From Solirubrobacterales bacterium (GTDB lineage Bacteria; Actinomycetota; Thermoleophilia; Solirubrobacterales; Solirubrobacteraceae), in NCBI GenBank assembly GCA_027315115.1, contig DAHUYQ010000007.1, forward strand, positions 18,423 to 82,422: 64,000 nucleotides of DNA, in the 5' to 3' direction. The notes under the pieces were generated by a model, which saw only the letters and a list, made by a program, of their open reading frames with translations, was not told the DNA's origin and did no database searches. Shown piece after piece: positions 50,565 to 59,499 of the stretch (position 1 is the first letter of the stretch; every line of letters starts with the position of its first letter). The position numbers were made by a program, and so were the translations under genes.

Positions 50565-52017
50565 GCGGCCCTCCGTGGAGGTGCTGCGCACGCCCGGCGG
50601 TGAGCTGCGCCAAGTCGGCGAGGAGCTGTGGGAGATCCCGGCACATGGGCAGATGCGGGTGCCGGCGCGGGTGTTCGCCGACCGCGAGCTACTTGGGGAG
50701 ATCGCCGGCGACCGCTCCCTGGAGCAGTTGCAGAACGTCGCGACGCTCCCCGGCATCCTCGACGCAGCGCTGGCGATGCCCGACATCCACCAGGGGTACG
50801 GGTTCCCCGTCGGCGGCGTCGCCGCGACCGAGCCGCCCGACGGGATCGTCTCCCCCGGCGGCGTGGGCTATGACATCAACTGCGGGGTGCGCCTGCTCAC
50901 GCTCGATGTGAGCGCCGCGGAGCTCGGCTCGCGCACAGAGGCGCTGGTGCACGAGATCTCCCGGCGCGTCCCCGTCGGCGCAGGCCACGGCGGCGCGCTG
51001 CGTCTCAGCGGCCGCGAGCTTGACGCGGTGCTCACCCAGGGGCCGCGGGCGCTGCTCGAGCGCGGGATCGGCAGTGAGCGGGACATCGAGCACACCGAGT
51101 CATACGGCCGTCTGCAGGGGGCGGACCCGGCGCGAGTGTCCGACCGCGCGCGGACACGAGGCGCCGACCAGCTCGGCACGCTCGGCTCGGGCAACCACTT
51201 CCTGGAGCTGCAGCGCGTGAGCCAGATCATCGACCCCACGGCGGCACGAGCGCTCGGCTTGCGCGAGGGCCAGGTGACGGTGCTGATCCACTCTGGCTCG
51301 CGCGGGCTCGGCCACCAGGTCTGCACCGACCACGTGCGCCGGATGGACACCGCCATCGCCCGCTACGGGATCGCGCTGCCCGACCGCCAGCTCGCATGCG
51401 CGCCGCTCAGCTCCCCAGAGGGCCGCGCCTACATCGCCGCGATGGCGGCGGCCGCGAACTTCGCCTGGGCCAACCGCGCGACCCTCGCGCACCGCGTCCG
51501 CGAGGCGATCGCCCTGGTGCTCGGCCCGGACGCGGCCTCCGGCGCCCGCCAGCTCTACGACGTCGCGCATAACGTCGCCAAGCTCGAGCGCCACCACGAC
51601 CGCACGGTGTGCGTGCACCGCAAGGGCGCCACACGCGCCTTCCCACCCGGATCGCCCGAGATCCCCGCTGCCTACCGCGAGGTCGGACAGCCGGTGTTCA
51701 TCCCTGGCAGCATGGGCACATCGAGCTTCGTGCTCGTCGGGACGCAAGGGGCGATGGAGCGCTCCTTCGGCACCGCCTGCCACGGCGCCGGCCGACGCAT
51801 GAGCCGCACCGGAGCACGCCACCAGATCACAGGCAAAGAGCTGCGCCGTCAGCTACAGGCCCAGGGGATCGTCGTTCGATGCCCCACCGACCGCGGGCTC
51901 GCCGAGGAGGCGCCCTTCGCATACAAGGACGTCGAGCACGTCGTCGCCGTCGTCGAGCGCGCCGGTCTCGCGCGACGCGTCGCGCAGCTCACGCCGCTTG
52001 GTGTGGTTAAGGGGTGA
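50557..52017 (+). CDS. rtcB: RNA-splicing ligase RtcB
   Basis: A 486-aa RtcB. Metal ligands lie in GYDINCG (Asp106, Cys109), GSGNHFLEL, SGSRGLGHQ and HNVAKLE. The catalytic His is in CVHRKGATRAF. It joins 3'-phosphate or 2',3'-cyclic phosphate ends to 5'-OH RNA with GTP and Mn2+. With archease it suggests RNA repair after cleavage by toxins or stress nucleases; several RNase-type toxins are in this window. Confidence 0.95.
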   Translation: MSERPSVEVLRTPGGELRQVGEELWEIPAHGQMRVPARVFADRELLGEIAGDRSLEQLQNVATLPGILDAALAMPDIHQGYGFPVGGVAATEPPDGIVSPGGVGYDINCGVRLLTLDVSAAELGSRTEALVHEISRRVPVGAGHGGALRLSGRELDAVLTQGPRALLERGIGSERDIEHTESYGRLQGADPARVSDRARTRGADQLGTLGSGNHFLELQRVSQIIDPTAARALGLREGQVTVLIHSGSRGLGHQVCTDHVRRMDTAIARYGIALPDRQLACAPLSSPEGRAYIAAMAAAANFAWANRATLAHRVREAIALVLGPDAASGARQLYDVAHNVAKLERHHDRTVCVHRKGATRAFPPGSPEIPAAYREVGQPVFIPGSMGTSSFVLVGTQGAMERSFGTACHGAGRRMSRTGARHQITGKELRRQLQAQGIVVRCPTDRGLAEEAPFAYKDVEHVVAVVERAGLARRVAQLTPLGVVKG

Positions 52018-52246
52018 GAGGCGGCAGCACAATCGTTTGGACCGGCAGACAGCTCATCGTATGGGACGGCACAACGCACACGACATGCAACCCGGCCCCG
52101 CCCGACGGCGCTCCGAACCGTCTGAAACAGACGGTTCTTCGTCTACGCGGTGGCGTTTCAGCGTCGGCGCGCGCAGGCCGCGCGACCGTCGGCTGGATCA
52201 TCCCAAGCCGCTCACGATAGTCGCCTGATCCGTCTATGATAGTCGA
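52018..52246 (+). other. rtcB downstream region: Kelch-like scrap, hairpin and promoter repeats
   Basis: After the rtcB stop a frame reads RGGSTIVWTGRQLIVWDG, the sequence style of Kelch-repeat proteins, and is then lost: a scrap of an old gene. AACCGTCT and AGACGGTT pair around GAAAC at 52116-52136 and can end rtcB transcription. GATAGTCG occurs at 52216 and again at 52238, a 22-bp direct repeat just before the next start. Confidence 0.4.
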
Positions 52247-52881
52247 GTGAGCGAAAGCTACAATGATCTGCCCGAGGGGCTGCGCAGCAACCTGGAGGAA
52301 TTGTTGCGAGCTGGGCCACCGCTGACCGAGGAACAGCAAATCGGGCGCGGACCGGCGATCGAGGACCTCTTCGAACGGCTCCGTCGTGGTGAGGTCAAGA
52401 AGCTGTACGAGGCGCGGCGGGTGGGCAAGACAACCGTCGCCAGGGCGGCCTTGCGACGCTTCCGTAGCATCGGCGGCATTGACGCCGAGGTGAACCTCGC
52501 GATCCATCGAAACGCGACGCGACGAATCTTGGCGTCGTGATCGCGTCGAGCGAGCGGCGCGCGTTTGAGCTGCTGTCCGGCGAGGGCGGCCCGCTTCAGT
52601 ACGTCGGCGATCGCTTCTCGCTTTCCCCGATCGCCGATGCCGATTGGCGGTCGGAGCTGGCAAATCGATTCGCTCGGCTCGGAATCCCCGTCCTTCCAGC
52701 GGCGCTGGACCTGCTGCTTGAGAGCTCAGGCGGTCATCCCTACCGCACGATGCTGCTCGCGCGCGAGAGTGCGATCGCAGCGATCAGCGGCGCTGGAGAA
52801 GGCGGCAGGCGCAGCGAGACACACATCCGCGCCGGTCTGCTCGTTGCCAGGAGAGACGAGGCATGGAACGAGATGACCTGA
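52247..52881 (+). pseudogene. AAA-type ATPase with central deletion and frameshift
   Basis: The first piece (52247-52540) has the N-terminal guide PPLTEEQQIGRGPAIEDLFE and the P-loop EARRVGKTTVARAALRRF (G-x-RRVGKT group, though the Gly before the Arg pair is now Ala). The second piece (52537-52881), in another frame, is the C-terminal part of the same family (SERRAFELLSGEGGPLQYVG, ALDLLLESSGGHPYRTMLLA). The middle, with Walker B and the arginine finger, is gone. The downstream partner overlaps by 19 bases and is still intact. Confidence 0.65.
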
Positions 52882-53897
52882 ATCGGCTGATAGCGCAGCT
52901 TTACGACCAGCCGCTTGCCGGACTCGAACGCGCGCTCGGGCGCGGCACGGCAATCCTGCTCGCGCATGTCGGCGATGGCGAGCATCAACTGATCGCGCAG
53001 CTCAAGCGGCCGATCGTGACGATCGACGCGACGCTGTATCCCGACCGGACCTCGTTGTGCTTCGAGCTACTACGTGCAGCAGTAGAGAGCCTGCTCGCCC
53101 CATCGCCCGAGTCCGTGCTGTCCGAGGCCGGGCCGAGTGGCGACTCGGCGCGCTTGGCGCTCGCCGAAGCCTACGGCGAGCGGACCGAGCATGTCGTGGA
53201 GTTGCTCGAGCGCGGGACGCCGCCTGCCCAGGGACAGATGCGGCTTTCGATCCACGAGGCGCTCGCGGGACTTCAAGACGATGTGGCGCTCGTCACATTC
53301 GACGCGCACCGCCTCGATACCAGCGTGGGCTGGGAGCTCCGCGAGCTGCAACGCCCCCTGCTGCTCGTCACCCGCCCTGGCCACCACTCCACGCTCGCCG
53401 GAACCGACGCGCCGTTCTACGGCGACGCACAAACCATCACGCTTTCCACTCCCAACCCGGCTGCGTGGACGAGCGCACTCGCCACGATTGGCCTACACGT
53501 CCCTCCGACCGACCTCGAGTGGCTGCTGGACCGTTCACGCGGACGGGTCGCGACGACGATCGACGTCCTCGAAATCATCGCCTCCGAGCGCTCGCCGCGG
53601 ACCGCCTGGCATCAGGCTGTGCGCAGATCGCTGCCACGCGCTCACGACATTCTCGCGCTCGCACGCGAGATACACGCCTATGCGCCGACGCTACTGCTGG
53701 CGATCGCAGAAGGCCGCCAACCCTACAAGACGCTGCCAGCAGCACCATCGGCTCGCGTTGCTCTCGCGCTGCGCAAGATGCGCGCTCTCGACATCCTCGA
53801 ACAACCCGCGCCCCGCACATGGCAGATCGCAGATCCACTGATCGAGCACGCATTCCTAGCCATGACCAACAGCAGATGCGCGGGCGCCGCCGCATAG
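52863..53897 (+). CDS. P-loop-less ATPase-like partner protein
   Basis: A 344-aa protein. It resembles AAA/STAND-like ATPases in its succession of elements (ERDDLNRLIAQLYDQPLAGL, DDVALVTFDAHRLDTSVGWE, a LLLVTRPG strand, a C-terminal helical part and winged-helix-like end ALRKMRALDILEQPAPRTWQ), but I see no Walker A. Its coupling to the broken ATPase upstream suggests a two-protein complex with one active and one degenerate subunit. Function unknown; such pairs occur in defence and regulation. Confidence 0.65.
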   Translation: MERDDLNRLIAQLYDQPLAGLERALGRGTAILLAHVGDGEHQLIAQLKRPIVTIDATLYPDRTSLCFELLRAAVESLLAPSPESVLSEAGPSGDSARLALAEAYGERTEHVVELLERGTPPAQGQMRLSIHEALAGLQDDVALVTFDAHRLDTSVGWELRELQRPLLLVTRPGHHSTLAGTDAPFYGDAQTITLSTPNPAAWTSALATIGLHVPPTDLEWLLDRSRGRVATTIDVLEIIASERSPRTAWHQAVRRSLPRAHDILALAREIHAYAPTLLLAIAEGRQPYKTLPAAPSARVALALRKMRALDILEQPAPRTWQIADPLIEHAFLAMTNSRCAGAAA

Positions 53898-53901
53898 AGA
53901 C

Positions 53902-54489
53902 TCACCCGACTCGACTTGGTTGCAGAAAGCGCGCCCTCGACCAGAACGCCAGGCCGCACACCGAGTAGAGGATGGCGATGGAGATGAGCGTGAACTTGAT
54001 CGCCGAGCAGACAGATGCGAACAGCGGCGCGAAGCTGCCGCCGTTGCCGGCGAGCGTGAGCAGCAGAGCGAGGTTTTCGCTTGCATCGAAGATCGCTGCA
54101 GCGAGCGCGAAGAACGGCACGACGACCCCTACGGCCGCCAGCCGCCGCCAGCCGCGAGCCCGCGCCACATCGCGAACCGCAAAACCGGCAAGCGCGAAGA
54201 ACAAGCCATAGGAGAGCATGTAGCCGTAGTCGAGCACGAGCGAGAGGTGCGCGGCGCCGCGGCCACTCGATCCCCATTCGGCCATGATCTGCGCCGCGCG
54301 GGCGCGGCTGCCGGCGAACTCGAAGGCGAGAATCGTCGGCCCATGCGAGACGTGAGAAGGGTCGATCACTTCGAGGATCACCGTGAAGGCGACAGTGGCG
54401 ATCCCAAGCGCGACCAGCGCGATCCCGCGAGAAGCAGCGCTCATGAGCGGACTGGCTTCCGCGTCGCGGTCGTCGCGGACATCAGACAC
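53902..54489 (-). CDS. Polytopic membrane protein of unknown function
   Basis: A 195-aa protein with five hydrophobic segments (for example GIALVALGIATVAFTVILEV; GVVVPFFALAAAIFDASENL; LLLTLAGNGGSFAPLFASV). A Met at 54444 would remove a charged N-terminus. No motif recognised. A 21-bp match to the intergenic DNA at about 41670 suggests a relative was once there. Confidence 0.75.
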   Translation of the reverse strand: MSDVRDDRDAEASPLMSAASRGIALVALGIATVAFTVILEVIDPSHVSHGPTILAFEFAGSRARAAQIMAEWGSSGRGAAHLSLVLDYGYMLSYGLFFALAGFAVRDVARARGWRRLAAVGVVVPFFALAAAIFDASENLALLLTLAGNGGSFAPLFASVCSAIKFTLISIAILYSVCGLAFWSRARFLQPSRVG

Positions 54490-54552
54490 ACGCGAGAGAC
54501 CCTACCTCGTGGCTGCGCGGCCGCGAAGCCGGATTCACCGATCCAACCGGGA

Positions 54553-55320
54553 TCAGGCGAGCGTGAGTGCGGCGTCAGTCACTGCTTGGGGGTCATCCCA
54601 GGTGAGCATGTGGCCGCAGCGTGGCCAGGTTTCGATGGTGGCGTGTCGCGGGAGCTGGTCGGTGTGGCGTGAGCGTCTGGCTCTGGCAATGTGATCTTGC
54701 GCGCCCCACACGATTTGGATCGGCACGTCGGGGCTGATGGATTGCCCGTCGAGGAATCGCAGGCATCGGGTTCGCTTGAAGTGTTCGGGAAAGTGCTTGG
54801 ACGCGAGCGCGGCGCGAGCAACAGCGATCGCGTCCTGTTCGCTGACAGTGGCGGCGCGGGCGGATATTTGCCGCAGTGCGACACGACGTCCGATGCTCGT
54901 CTGCAACGCTTTGACGGCCCGCTCGCCGAGTAGCTGGCCGGCTCGCCAGTTGAGGTTCAAGATGGTGTCGGTGATGAACGGGGAATGCCTGCGCCAGAGG
55001 CCCGCGGGAGCAAGCGCCAGCACCGCGCTTGCGCGCTCGAGCTTGGCGAGCTCAAGCGCCGTCCAGCCACCGGAGGAGTGGCCGACGACCGGAACGCGCT
55101 CCAATCCCAACTCGTCCAGCGACGCCGCCACCTCTCTCGCCCACTCCAGCGGAGTGAACGACGTTGGCGGCGACTCGCCGTGGGCGGGCAGGTCCACGGC
55201 AATGACCTCACGTTCGCGGGAAAGCGCTGGCAGCAGCGGGCTCCATATCCTGCGTGAGCTGTTGGTGCCGTGCAGCAGCACCAGTGGCGGCCCGGCACCG
55301 GTTCGATCACAAGCAAGCAT
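54553..55320 (-). CDS. Alpha/beta hydrolase
   Basis: The start at 55320 (MLACDRTG) removes a spurious upstream extension; 255 aa. The oxyanion-hole HGTNSSRRIW, the nucleophile elbow VVGHSSGGWTAL (Ser), and the late Asp/His (QIVWGAQDHI; CGHMLTWDDP) are all present. It is an esterase- or hydrolase-type enzyme of unknown substrate. It shares a 19-bp gap with the divergent TetR gene, whose palindrome starts immediately after the hydrolase ATG, so TetR surely controls it. Confidence 0.9.
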   Translation of the reverse strand: MLACDRTGAGPPLVLLHGTNSSRRIWSPLLPALSREREVIAVDLPAHGESPPTSFTPLEWAREVAASLDELGLERVPVVGHSSGGWTALELAKLERASAVLALAPAGLWRRHSPFITDTILNLNWRAGQLLGERAVKALQTSIGRRVALRQISARAATVSEQDAIAVARAALASKHFPEHFKRTRCLRFLDGQSISPDVPIQIVWGAQDHIARARRSRHTDQLPRHATIETWPRCGHMLTWDDPQAVTDAALTLA

Positions 55321-55336
55321 GTAAACATATGTATAC
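55321..55336. promoter_or_regulatory. TetR-type operator between hydrolase and tetR starts
   Basis: GTAAACAT and ATGTATAC form a 16-bp palindrome with one mismatch. It touches the hydrolase start codon and is three bases from the TetR ATG, so neither gene has room for a normal leader: both transcripts must be leaderless or nearly so, or start in the opposite gene. Confidence 0.65.
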
Positions 55337-55339
55337 CAG

Positions 55340-55903
55340 ATGAGCGGAGAGCCGGTCAAGGAGCGCCTGCTGGAGGCGGCGATCGCCTGCCTGCAACGCA
55401 AGGGATACGCCGCGACGACCGCGCGGGACATCGCCGCCGAGGCCAACGCCAACTTGCGCTCGATCGGCTACCACTACGGCTCAACCCAGGGACTGCTGCT
55501 GGCTGCGATCTCTGCCAACTGGCGGCGCTGGCTCGCCCCGCTGATCGCCGCCGCGAGCAGCGCAGAGCGACCACCACGGGAGCGGCTGATCGAAGGCATG
55601 ACGCTGTTTCACTCGGCGCTCTCAAAGAACGCGCCGATGGCGCACGCCTGGCTCGAAGCCGTCACCATCGCGCCACGAGACCCCGAGCTGCGAGCGACGC
55701 TCGCCGCCAACCAGCAGGAGTTCCGCGCGGCCCTCGCGCGCACGCTGGCCGCCGCCGGTCAACCCCACCCCGAGCTGCGTGCCGGCGCGATCATCACCGT
55801 CTGCGACGGGCTGCTCGTCCGCTACCTGCTCTACGGCCAGGCAGACCGGCCCGCGGACATCGCCCGGCACGCGGCCGCGGCCCTCGCAGGATTGGGCGAT
55901 TGA
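55340..55903 (+). CDS. TetR-family transcriptional regulator
   Basis: A 187-aa TetR protein: the HTH is AACLQRKGYAATTARDIAAE-type (ATTARDIAAEANANLRSIGY, then HYGSTQGLLLAA). The ligand-binding C-terminal domain follows. It is divergent from the hydrolase with a shared palindrome; the inducer is probably a substrate or product of that enzyme. Confidence 0.92.
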   Translation: MSGEPVKERLLEAAIACLQRKGYAATTARDIAAEANANLRSIGYHYGSTQGLLLAAISANWRRWLAPLIAAASSAERPPRERLIEGMTLFHSALSKNAPMAHAWLEAVTIAPRDPELRATLAANQQEFRAALARTLAAAGQPHPELRAGAIITVCDGLLVRYLLYGQADRPADIARHAAAALAGLGD

Positions 55904-56048
55904 TCGCCACGAGGCGCGGCGGCGAGCACGCGCGTCCCAGTAGCGTTTGAGCAGGCCGAGGAGCGCTGCGACGGACCGCGAGTCCGCCACGCTCGGCCCC
56001 AAACCACCGAAGGGCGCTCACTGCGACCGAAAGGCGAGGTGAGCGAAC

Positions 56049-56837
56049 ATGTCACACGCGACGACCTGGGGACTCGGTGACTATCCGCGGATGGCGGGGC
56101 ATCTCCTGCCGGCCGCCGCCAAGACCGTGCATATGGCTGCAATCAAGGCTGACGAGCGCGTCCTGGATATCGCAACCGGCACCGGTAACGCAGCTCTGCT
56201 CGCCGCCAGGCGCGGCGCCGAGGTAACTGGCGTCGACTTCGAGCCCGCTCTGCTCAGCCTCGCCCGCAGCAGAGCGGAAGACGAGAGCCTTGCGATCGAC
56301 TGGCGCGTCGCGGACATGACGCAACTGCCGCTGCCTGACTGCTGCGCGGATGTGGCGATCTCGGTCTTCGGCGTGATGTACGCGCCGGACCATCAGGCCG
56401 TCGCGGCCGAGATGGCGCGTGTCGTGCGGTCCGGCGGGCGGGTCGCGCTCACCGCGTGGCTGCCGGGCAGCTTTATGCCGGCGCTTGGACACGTGCTCGC
56501 GCCGCTGCTGCCGCCACCGCCCGCCGGCTCGGAGCCCCCGAGCCTGTGGGGCGATCCTCAATACCTTCACGGGCTGCTGGCGGCCAACGCGCTCGTAGTC
56601 AGCCACGATCAGACCGCGCATCTGGAGATGGCGCTGCCAGACGCCGGCAGCGCCACGAGCCTGCTGATCGAAACCGCCGGGCACCTCGTCGCCGAGCGCG
56701 CACGCCTCACACGCGAAGGCCGATGGCAGCAACTGCGTCAAGCGGTCGCCGGCCTTGTCGACGAGAGCGCCAAGCCCACACCCGACGGGCTGCTCATCAG
56801 ACTCGACTACCGCGTCACGATCGCTGAGCGCCGCTGA
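56049..56837 (+). CDS. SAM-dependent methyltransferase
   Basis: A 262-aa protein with motif I VLDIATGTGNAALLAARRGA, GVDFEPALL and the region ISVFGVMYAPDHQAVAAEMA. It is of the same type as the enzyme at 15566 (both start with short conserved segments before VLDIA/VLDVA). A GAGGTGAGC precedes the start at a good distance. Substrate unknown. Confidence 0.88.
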   Translation: MSHATTWGLGDYPRMAGHLLPAAAKTVHMAAIKADERVLDIATGTGNAALLAARRGAEVTGVDFEPALLSLARSRAEDESLAIDWRVADMTQLPLPDCCADVAISVFGVMYAPDHQAVAAEMARVVRSGGRVALTAWLPGSFMPALGHVLAPLLPPPPAGSEPPSLWGDPQYLHGLLAANALVVSHDQTAHLEMALPDAGSATSLLIETAGHLVAERARLTREGRWQQLRQAVAGLVDESAKPTPDGLLIRLDYRVTIAERR

Positions 56838-56888
56838 AGGATGGTCTGCCACCGGAGTCAACCGCAGCGACAGCGGTAACTTTGCGGC

Positions 56889-57362
56889 ATGGACCTGCGC
56901 GTCATGGAGGCATCCGACCTCGACGGAGCGGTGCGGGTGTGGCAGGCGGCGAACGTCGCGCGGGGAAAGCGCCCCGGTCTCGAGCGCATCGCCAGAGTCG
57001 CCGAGAAGCTGCAAGACCCGACAGCAGCTCCCTACGTCGCGGCCGGCGCGGCGGGCATCGTGGGCATGGCGCTGCTGGAGCCTTACCGTGCTGAGGATGG
57101 CGCGGGAGCCATCGTTCCCGACGCGCTTCACATCTCGATGGTCTTCGTCGACCCGGCGTCACAACGACGGGGCATCGGCAGGCGCCTCATGCGCTACGCG
57201 CTCGACGCCGCGCGAGTGTCCGGCGCATCAAGCGTCTCGCTCTGGACCGGCCGCGAGAACACGGCCGCTCGCAAGCTCTACGAAGCCCTCGGCATGAAGC
57301 CGACCCGCACTCGGCAGGCGAGCGACACCGTCGAATGGGTGCGCTACGAGCTGAGCCTGTGA
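56889..57362 (+). CDS. GNAT acetyltransferase 1, copy B
   Basis: A 157-aa intact GNAT (MDLRVMEASDLDGAVRVWQA, VFVDPASQRRGIGRRLMRYA). It starts 47 bp after a putative promoter region and is 29 bp before the second GNAT. Together they form the cassette duplicated at 44423. Copy B is the intact one, so it is likely the functional pair. Substrate unknown. Confidence 0.88.
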   Translation: MDLRVMEASDLDGAVRVWQAANVARGKRPGLERIARVAEKLQDPTAAPYVAAGAAGIVGMALLEPYRAEDGAGAIVPDALHISMVFVDPASQRRGIGRRLMRYALDAARVSGASSVSLWTGRENTAARKLYEALGMKPTRTRQASDTVEWVRYELSL

Positions 57363-57391
57363 GCCCACCGCGCTTGCGGCCAGGAGACCGT

Positions 57392-57934
57392 ATGCTGCCG
57401 CTGAAGGTGTCCCGCGTGACGGTAAGAGACGCAAGCGAGAGCGACGCGCCGTCGTGCGCGGCGATCTACGCGCCATACGTGCGCGAGACGGCCATCAGCT
57501 TCGAGAGCGAGCCGCCAACGGCCGCGCAGATGGCCGAGCGCATCGCGGCGGCAACGCGCATGCACGGGTGGGTCGTGCTCGAAGACGGCGATCGCGTCGT
57601 CGGCTACGCCTACGGCGGGCCGCACCAGCAGCGAGCGGCATACCGGTTCTCGTGCGAGGTCAGCGTCTATGTCGAGCAGGGCCGGCGACGCACCGGCTCG
57701 GGCCGCTCGCTGTACGAGGCGCTGTTCGAGCGGCTAACTGCGCGCGGCTACCTGATGGCAGTCGCGGGCATGACGCTGCCGAACGAGGCGAGCGCGGGCC
57801 TGCACCGGGCGATGGGCTTCGAGCCGGTCGGTGTCTACCGGAGAATCGGCTGGAAGTTCGGCGCTTGGCACGACGTCGCCTGGGTGCAGAGGGCGCTCGG
57901 CGTCGCGCAGACCCCTCCCGCCGAGCCGGGCTGA
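57392..57934 (+). CDS. GNAT acetyltransferase 2 (phosphinothricin-type), copy B
   Basis: A 180-aa intact protein of the PAT/bar-like group: TVRDASESDAPSCAAIYAPY, CEVSVYVEQGRRRTGSGRSL (acetyl-CoA loop), GMTLPNEASAGLHRAMGFEP. Relatives acetylate phosphinothricin or methionine sulfoximine. Tyr at the site where copy A has a stop confirms the normal sequence. It lies downstream of GNAT 1, probably in one transcript. Confidence 0.88.
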   Translation: MLPLKVSRVTVRDASESDAPSCAAIYAPYVRETAISFESEPPTAAQMAERIAAATRMHGWVVLEDGDRVVGYAYGGPHQQRAAYRFSCEVSVYVEQGRRRTGSGRSLYEALFERLTARGYLMAVAGMTLPNEASAGLHRAMGFEPVGVYRRIGWKFGAWHDVAWVQRALGVAQTPPAEPG

Positions 57935-58039
57935 GGCGACCAGGCGCATCACGAGCGGCAGCCGCAGCAGAGCTGGCGAGCGCAAGCGTCGGCGGCGGAC
58001 GCATGATGAGGAGTGGCGGCCAACGCTAAGATCGGCTGC

Positions 58040-58282
58040 ATGGACGACCTGTTCTCCGTACCTCTCGGCCATGTCGACCCCGACCAGCCGGCAGAGGAAG
58101 AGCCGACAGTTTCACCGATCCCGCCGGAGGCCTTCGAGCACCGCGGCAAGTGGGTCGCCCTGCACGCCGGCCGGCTTCTCGCCGTCAAGGACACCCCTGA
58201 GCAGCTACGCGAAGAGTTCGGAGATCGGCGCTCGGAAGTCTCTTTCTTCCACGTCCCGCAGACCAACGTGTACGCGCGCTGA
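58040..58282 (+). CDS. Small DUF5678-like protein
   Basis: An 80-aa protein from the ATG at 58040 (a GTG at 58013 is possible). The core FEHRGKWVALHAGRLLAVKD, TPEQLREEFGDR matches DUF5678-type proteins, which regularly precede a retropepsin-like protease gene. The acidic Pro-rich N-terminus is variable. Its function is unknown. Confidence 0.75.
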   Translation: MDDLFSVPLGHVDPDQPAEEEPTVSPIPPEAFEHRGKWVALHAGRLLAVKDTPEQLREEFGDRRSEVSFFHVPQTNVYAR

Positions 58283-58328
58283 GGCACGCGCGGCGCCACG
58301 GTCGAAGTTCCCCTACGACCGAGACGGC

Positions 58329-58718
58329 GTGCCGTCGCTGGACATGCGCGTGCAGGCCCGTGGAGGCTCCCAGATCGAGCTTTCGGGCACTGTGGACTCG
58401 GGCGCATCCAGCACCGTGCTTTCGCTGGAACACGCAGACGAGCTCGGCATCGCGCCCATCGATCTGCACGCCGACAGCGAAGCGATCATCGCCGACGGCA
58501 GCAAAGTGCGCTGCTGGAGAACTGACACGCCGATCCGAGCGCAGGTGCTACGACCATCGCCGAGCGGAGAGCTGCACCCGTGGGGACCGGTGCTCGCAGT
58601 CCAGCCGGTCTTCCTTGAGCACGCCAGCCCGCTCTGGGGGCAAGCCGACTTCTTCGCGGTCTTCGGTGTCATGTTCTGGCGCAACGTCGCGCCCCCCACA
58701 TTTGGGCTGAGCTACTGA
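58329..58718 (+). CDS. Retropepsin-like aspartic protease
   Basis: A GTG at 58329 gives 129 aa, but the aligned frame continues upstream through KFPYDRDG to about 58305 with no usual start codon, so the real start may be a rare one or hidden in the previous gene. The active-site motif is GTVDSGASSTVL, and IADGSKVRCWRT provides a flap-like segment. As in viral proteases it should act as a dimer. Target unknown; the linked DUF5678 protein may be partner or substrate. Confidence 0.72.
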   Translation: MPSLDMRVQARGGSQIELSGTVDSGASSTVLSLEHADELGIAPIDLHADSEAIIADGSKVRCWRTDTPIRAQVLRPSPSGELHPWGPVLAVQPVFLEHASPLWGQADFFAVFGVMFWRNVAPPTFGLSY

Positions 58719-58734
58719 GACGTGCGAGCACGTC
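58719..58734 (+). terminator. Hairpin after the protease gene
   Basis: GACGTG and CACGTC pair around CGAG, directly after the protease stop. A short stem without a U-tract; a weak terminator or a binding site. The following 58735-58956 shows nothing else. Confidence 0.35.
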
Positions 58735-58956
58735 GAACGCACACCCGCCTGTGGCACTGCTGCTGGCCCTCCTCGCCGACGCCGAGCGCCTCGCTCGTCT
58801 CGACCTGACGATCCTCGGCAACCGACGCGTCCGCAACCGTCGTTGGCGCACGGGCGAATCGGCTCGCGGGCGCTGGTTTGTCACCGCATGCGCAGTGTGA
58901 TCGAGTGCCAGAGCCCGCGGTAAGCTACGCGCACGCCTCCGGGCTTCGAGCATGAC

Positions 58957-59499
58957 ATGCATGCGCTGAAGACTTCCGTGACCGTTGCCTGGATCATCTT
59001 CTGGGTGTACTGGCTCGCATCCGCCCGCGACGTCAAGCAGGGCAAACGCAGCGCGCGTCGGCTCCCGCTGACCGGCCTCAGCGCATTGACGATCGTGCTG
59101 CTGCTGCGCGTGATCCATGGAGGCGCCCTCGCTGTCACCAGCCCCGTCCTCGGCGCGGTCGGAGCCGCCGTGTTCGCCGCCGGGCTCGGGCTCGCGATCT
59201 GGGCTCGCGTCCATCTCGGACGCAACTGGGGAATGCCGATGACCCAGAAGCTGGAGCCGGAGCTCGTCACCTCCGGCCCATACCGGTTCGTGCGACACCC
59301 CATCTACTCGGGACTGCTTGCCGGGATGCTCGGCACCGCGATGCTGAGCAACCTGATCGGCCTGATCGTCGTCGCTGTGCTCGGCGGGTACTTCTACTAC
59401 TGCGCATGGGTCGAGGAGAAGAACCTGACGCTCAGCTTCCCAACGACCTACCCCGCCTACCGCACCGGCACGAAGATGCTGATCCCCTTCATCCTGTAG
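58957..59499 (+). CDS. Isoprenylcysteine carboxyl methyltransferase-like membrane protein
   Basis: A 180-aa protein with four to five membrane helices and the family's signature GPYRFVRHPIYSGLLAG followed by a final segment with YFYYCAWVEEKNLTLSF PTTY(PAY). Members of this family (ICMT/PEMT/NnrU-like) methylate lipids or prenylated molecules with SAM. Substrate in bacteria is usually unknown. Confidence 0.87.
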   Translation: MHALKTSVTVAWIIFWVYWLASARDVKQGKRSARRLPLTGLSALTIVLLLRVIHGGALAVTSPVLGAVGAAVFAAGLGLAIWARVHLGRNWGMPMTQKLEPELVTSGPYRFVRHPIYSGLLAGMLGTAMLSNLIGLIVVAVLGGYFYYCAWVEEKNLTLSFPTTYPAYRTGTKMLIPFIL

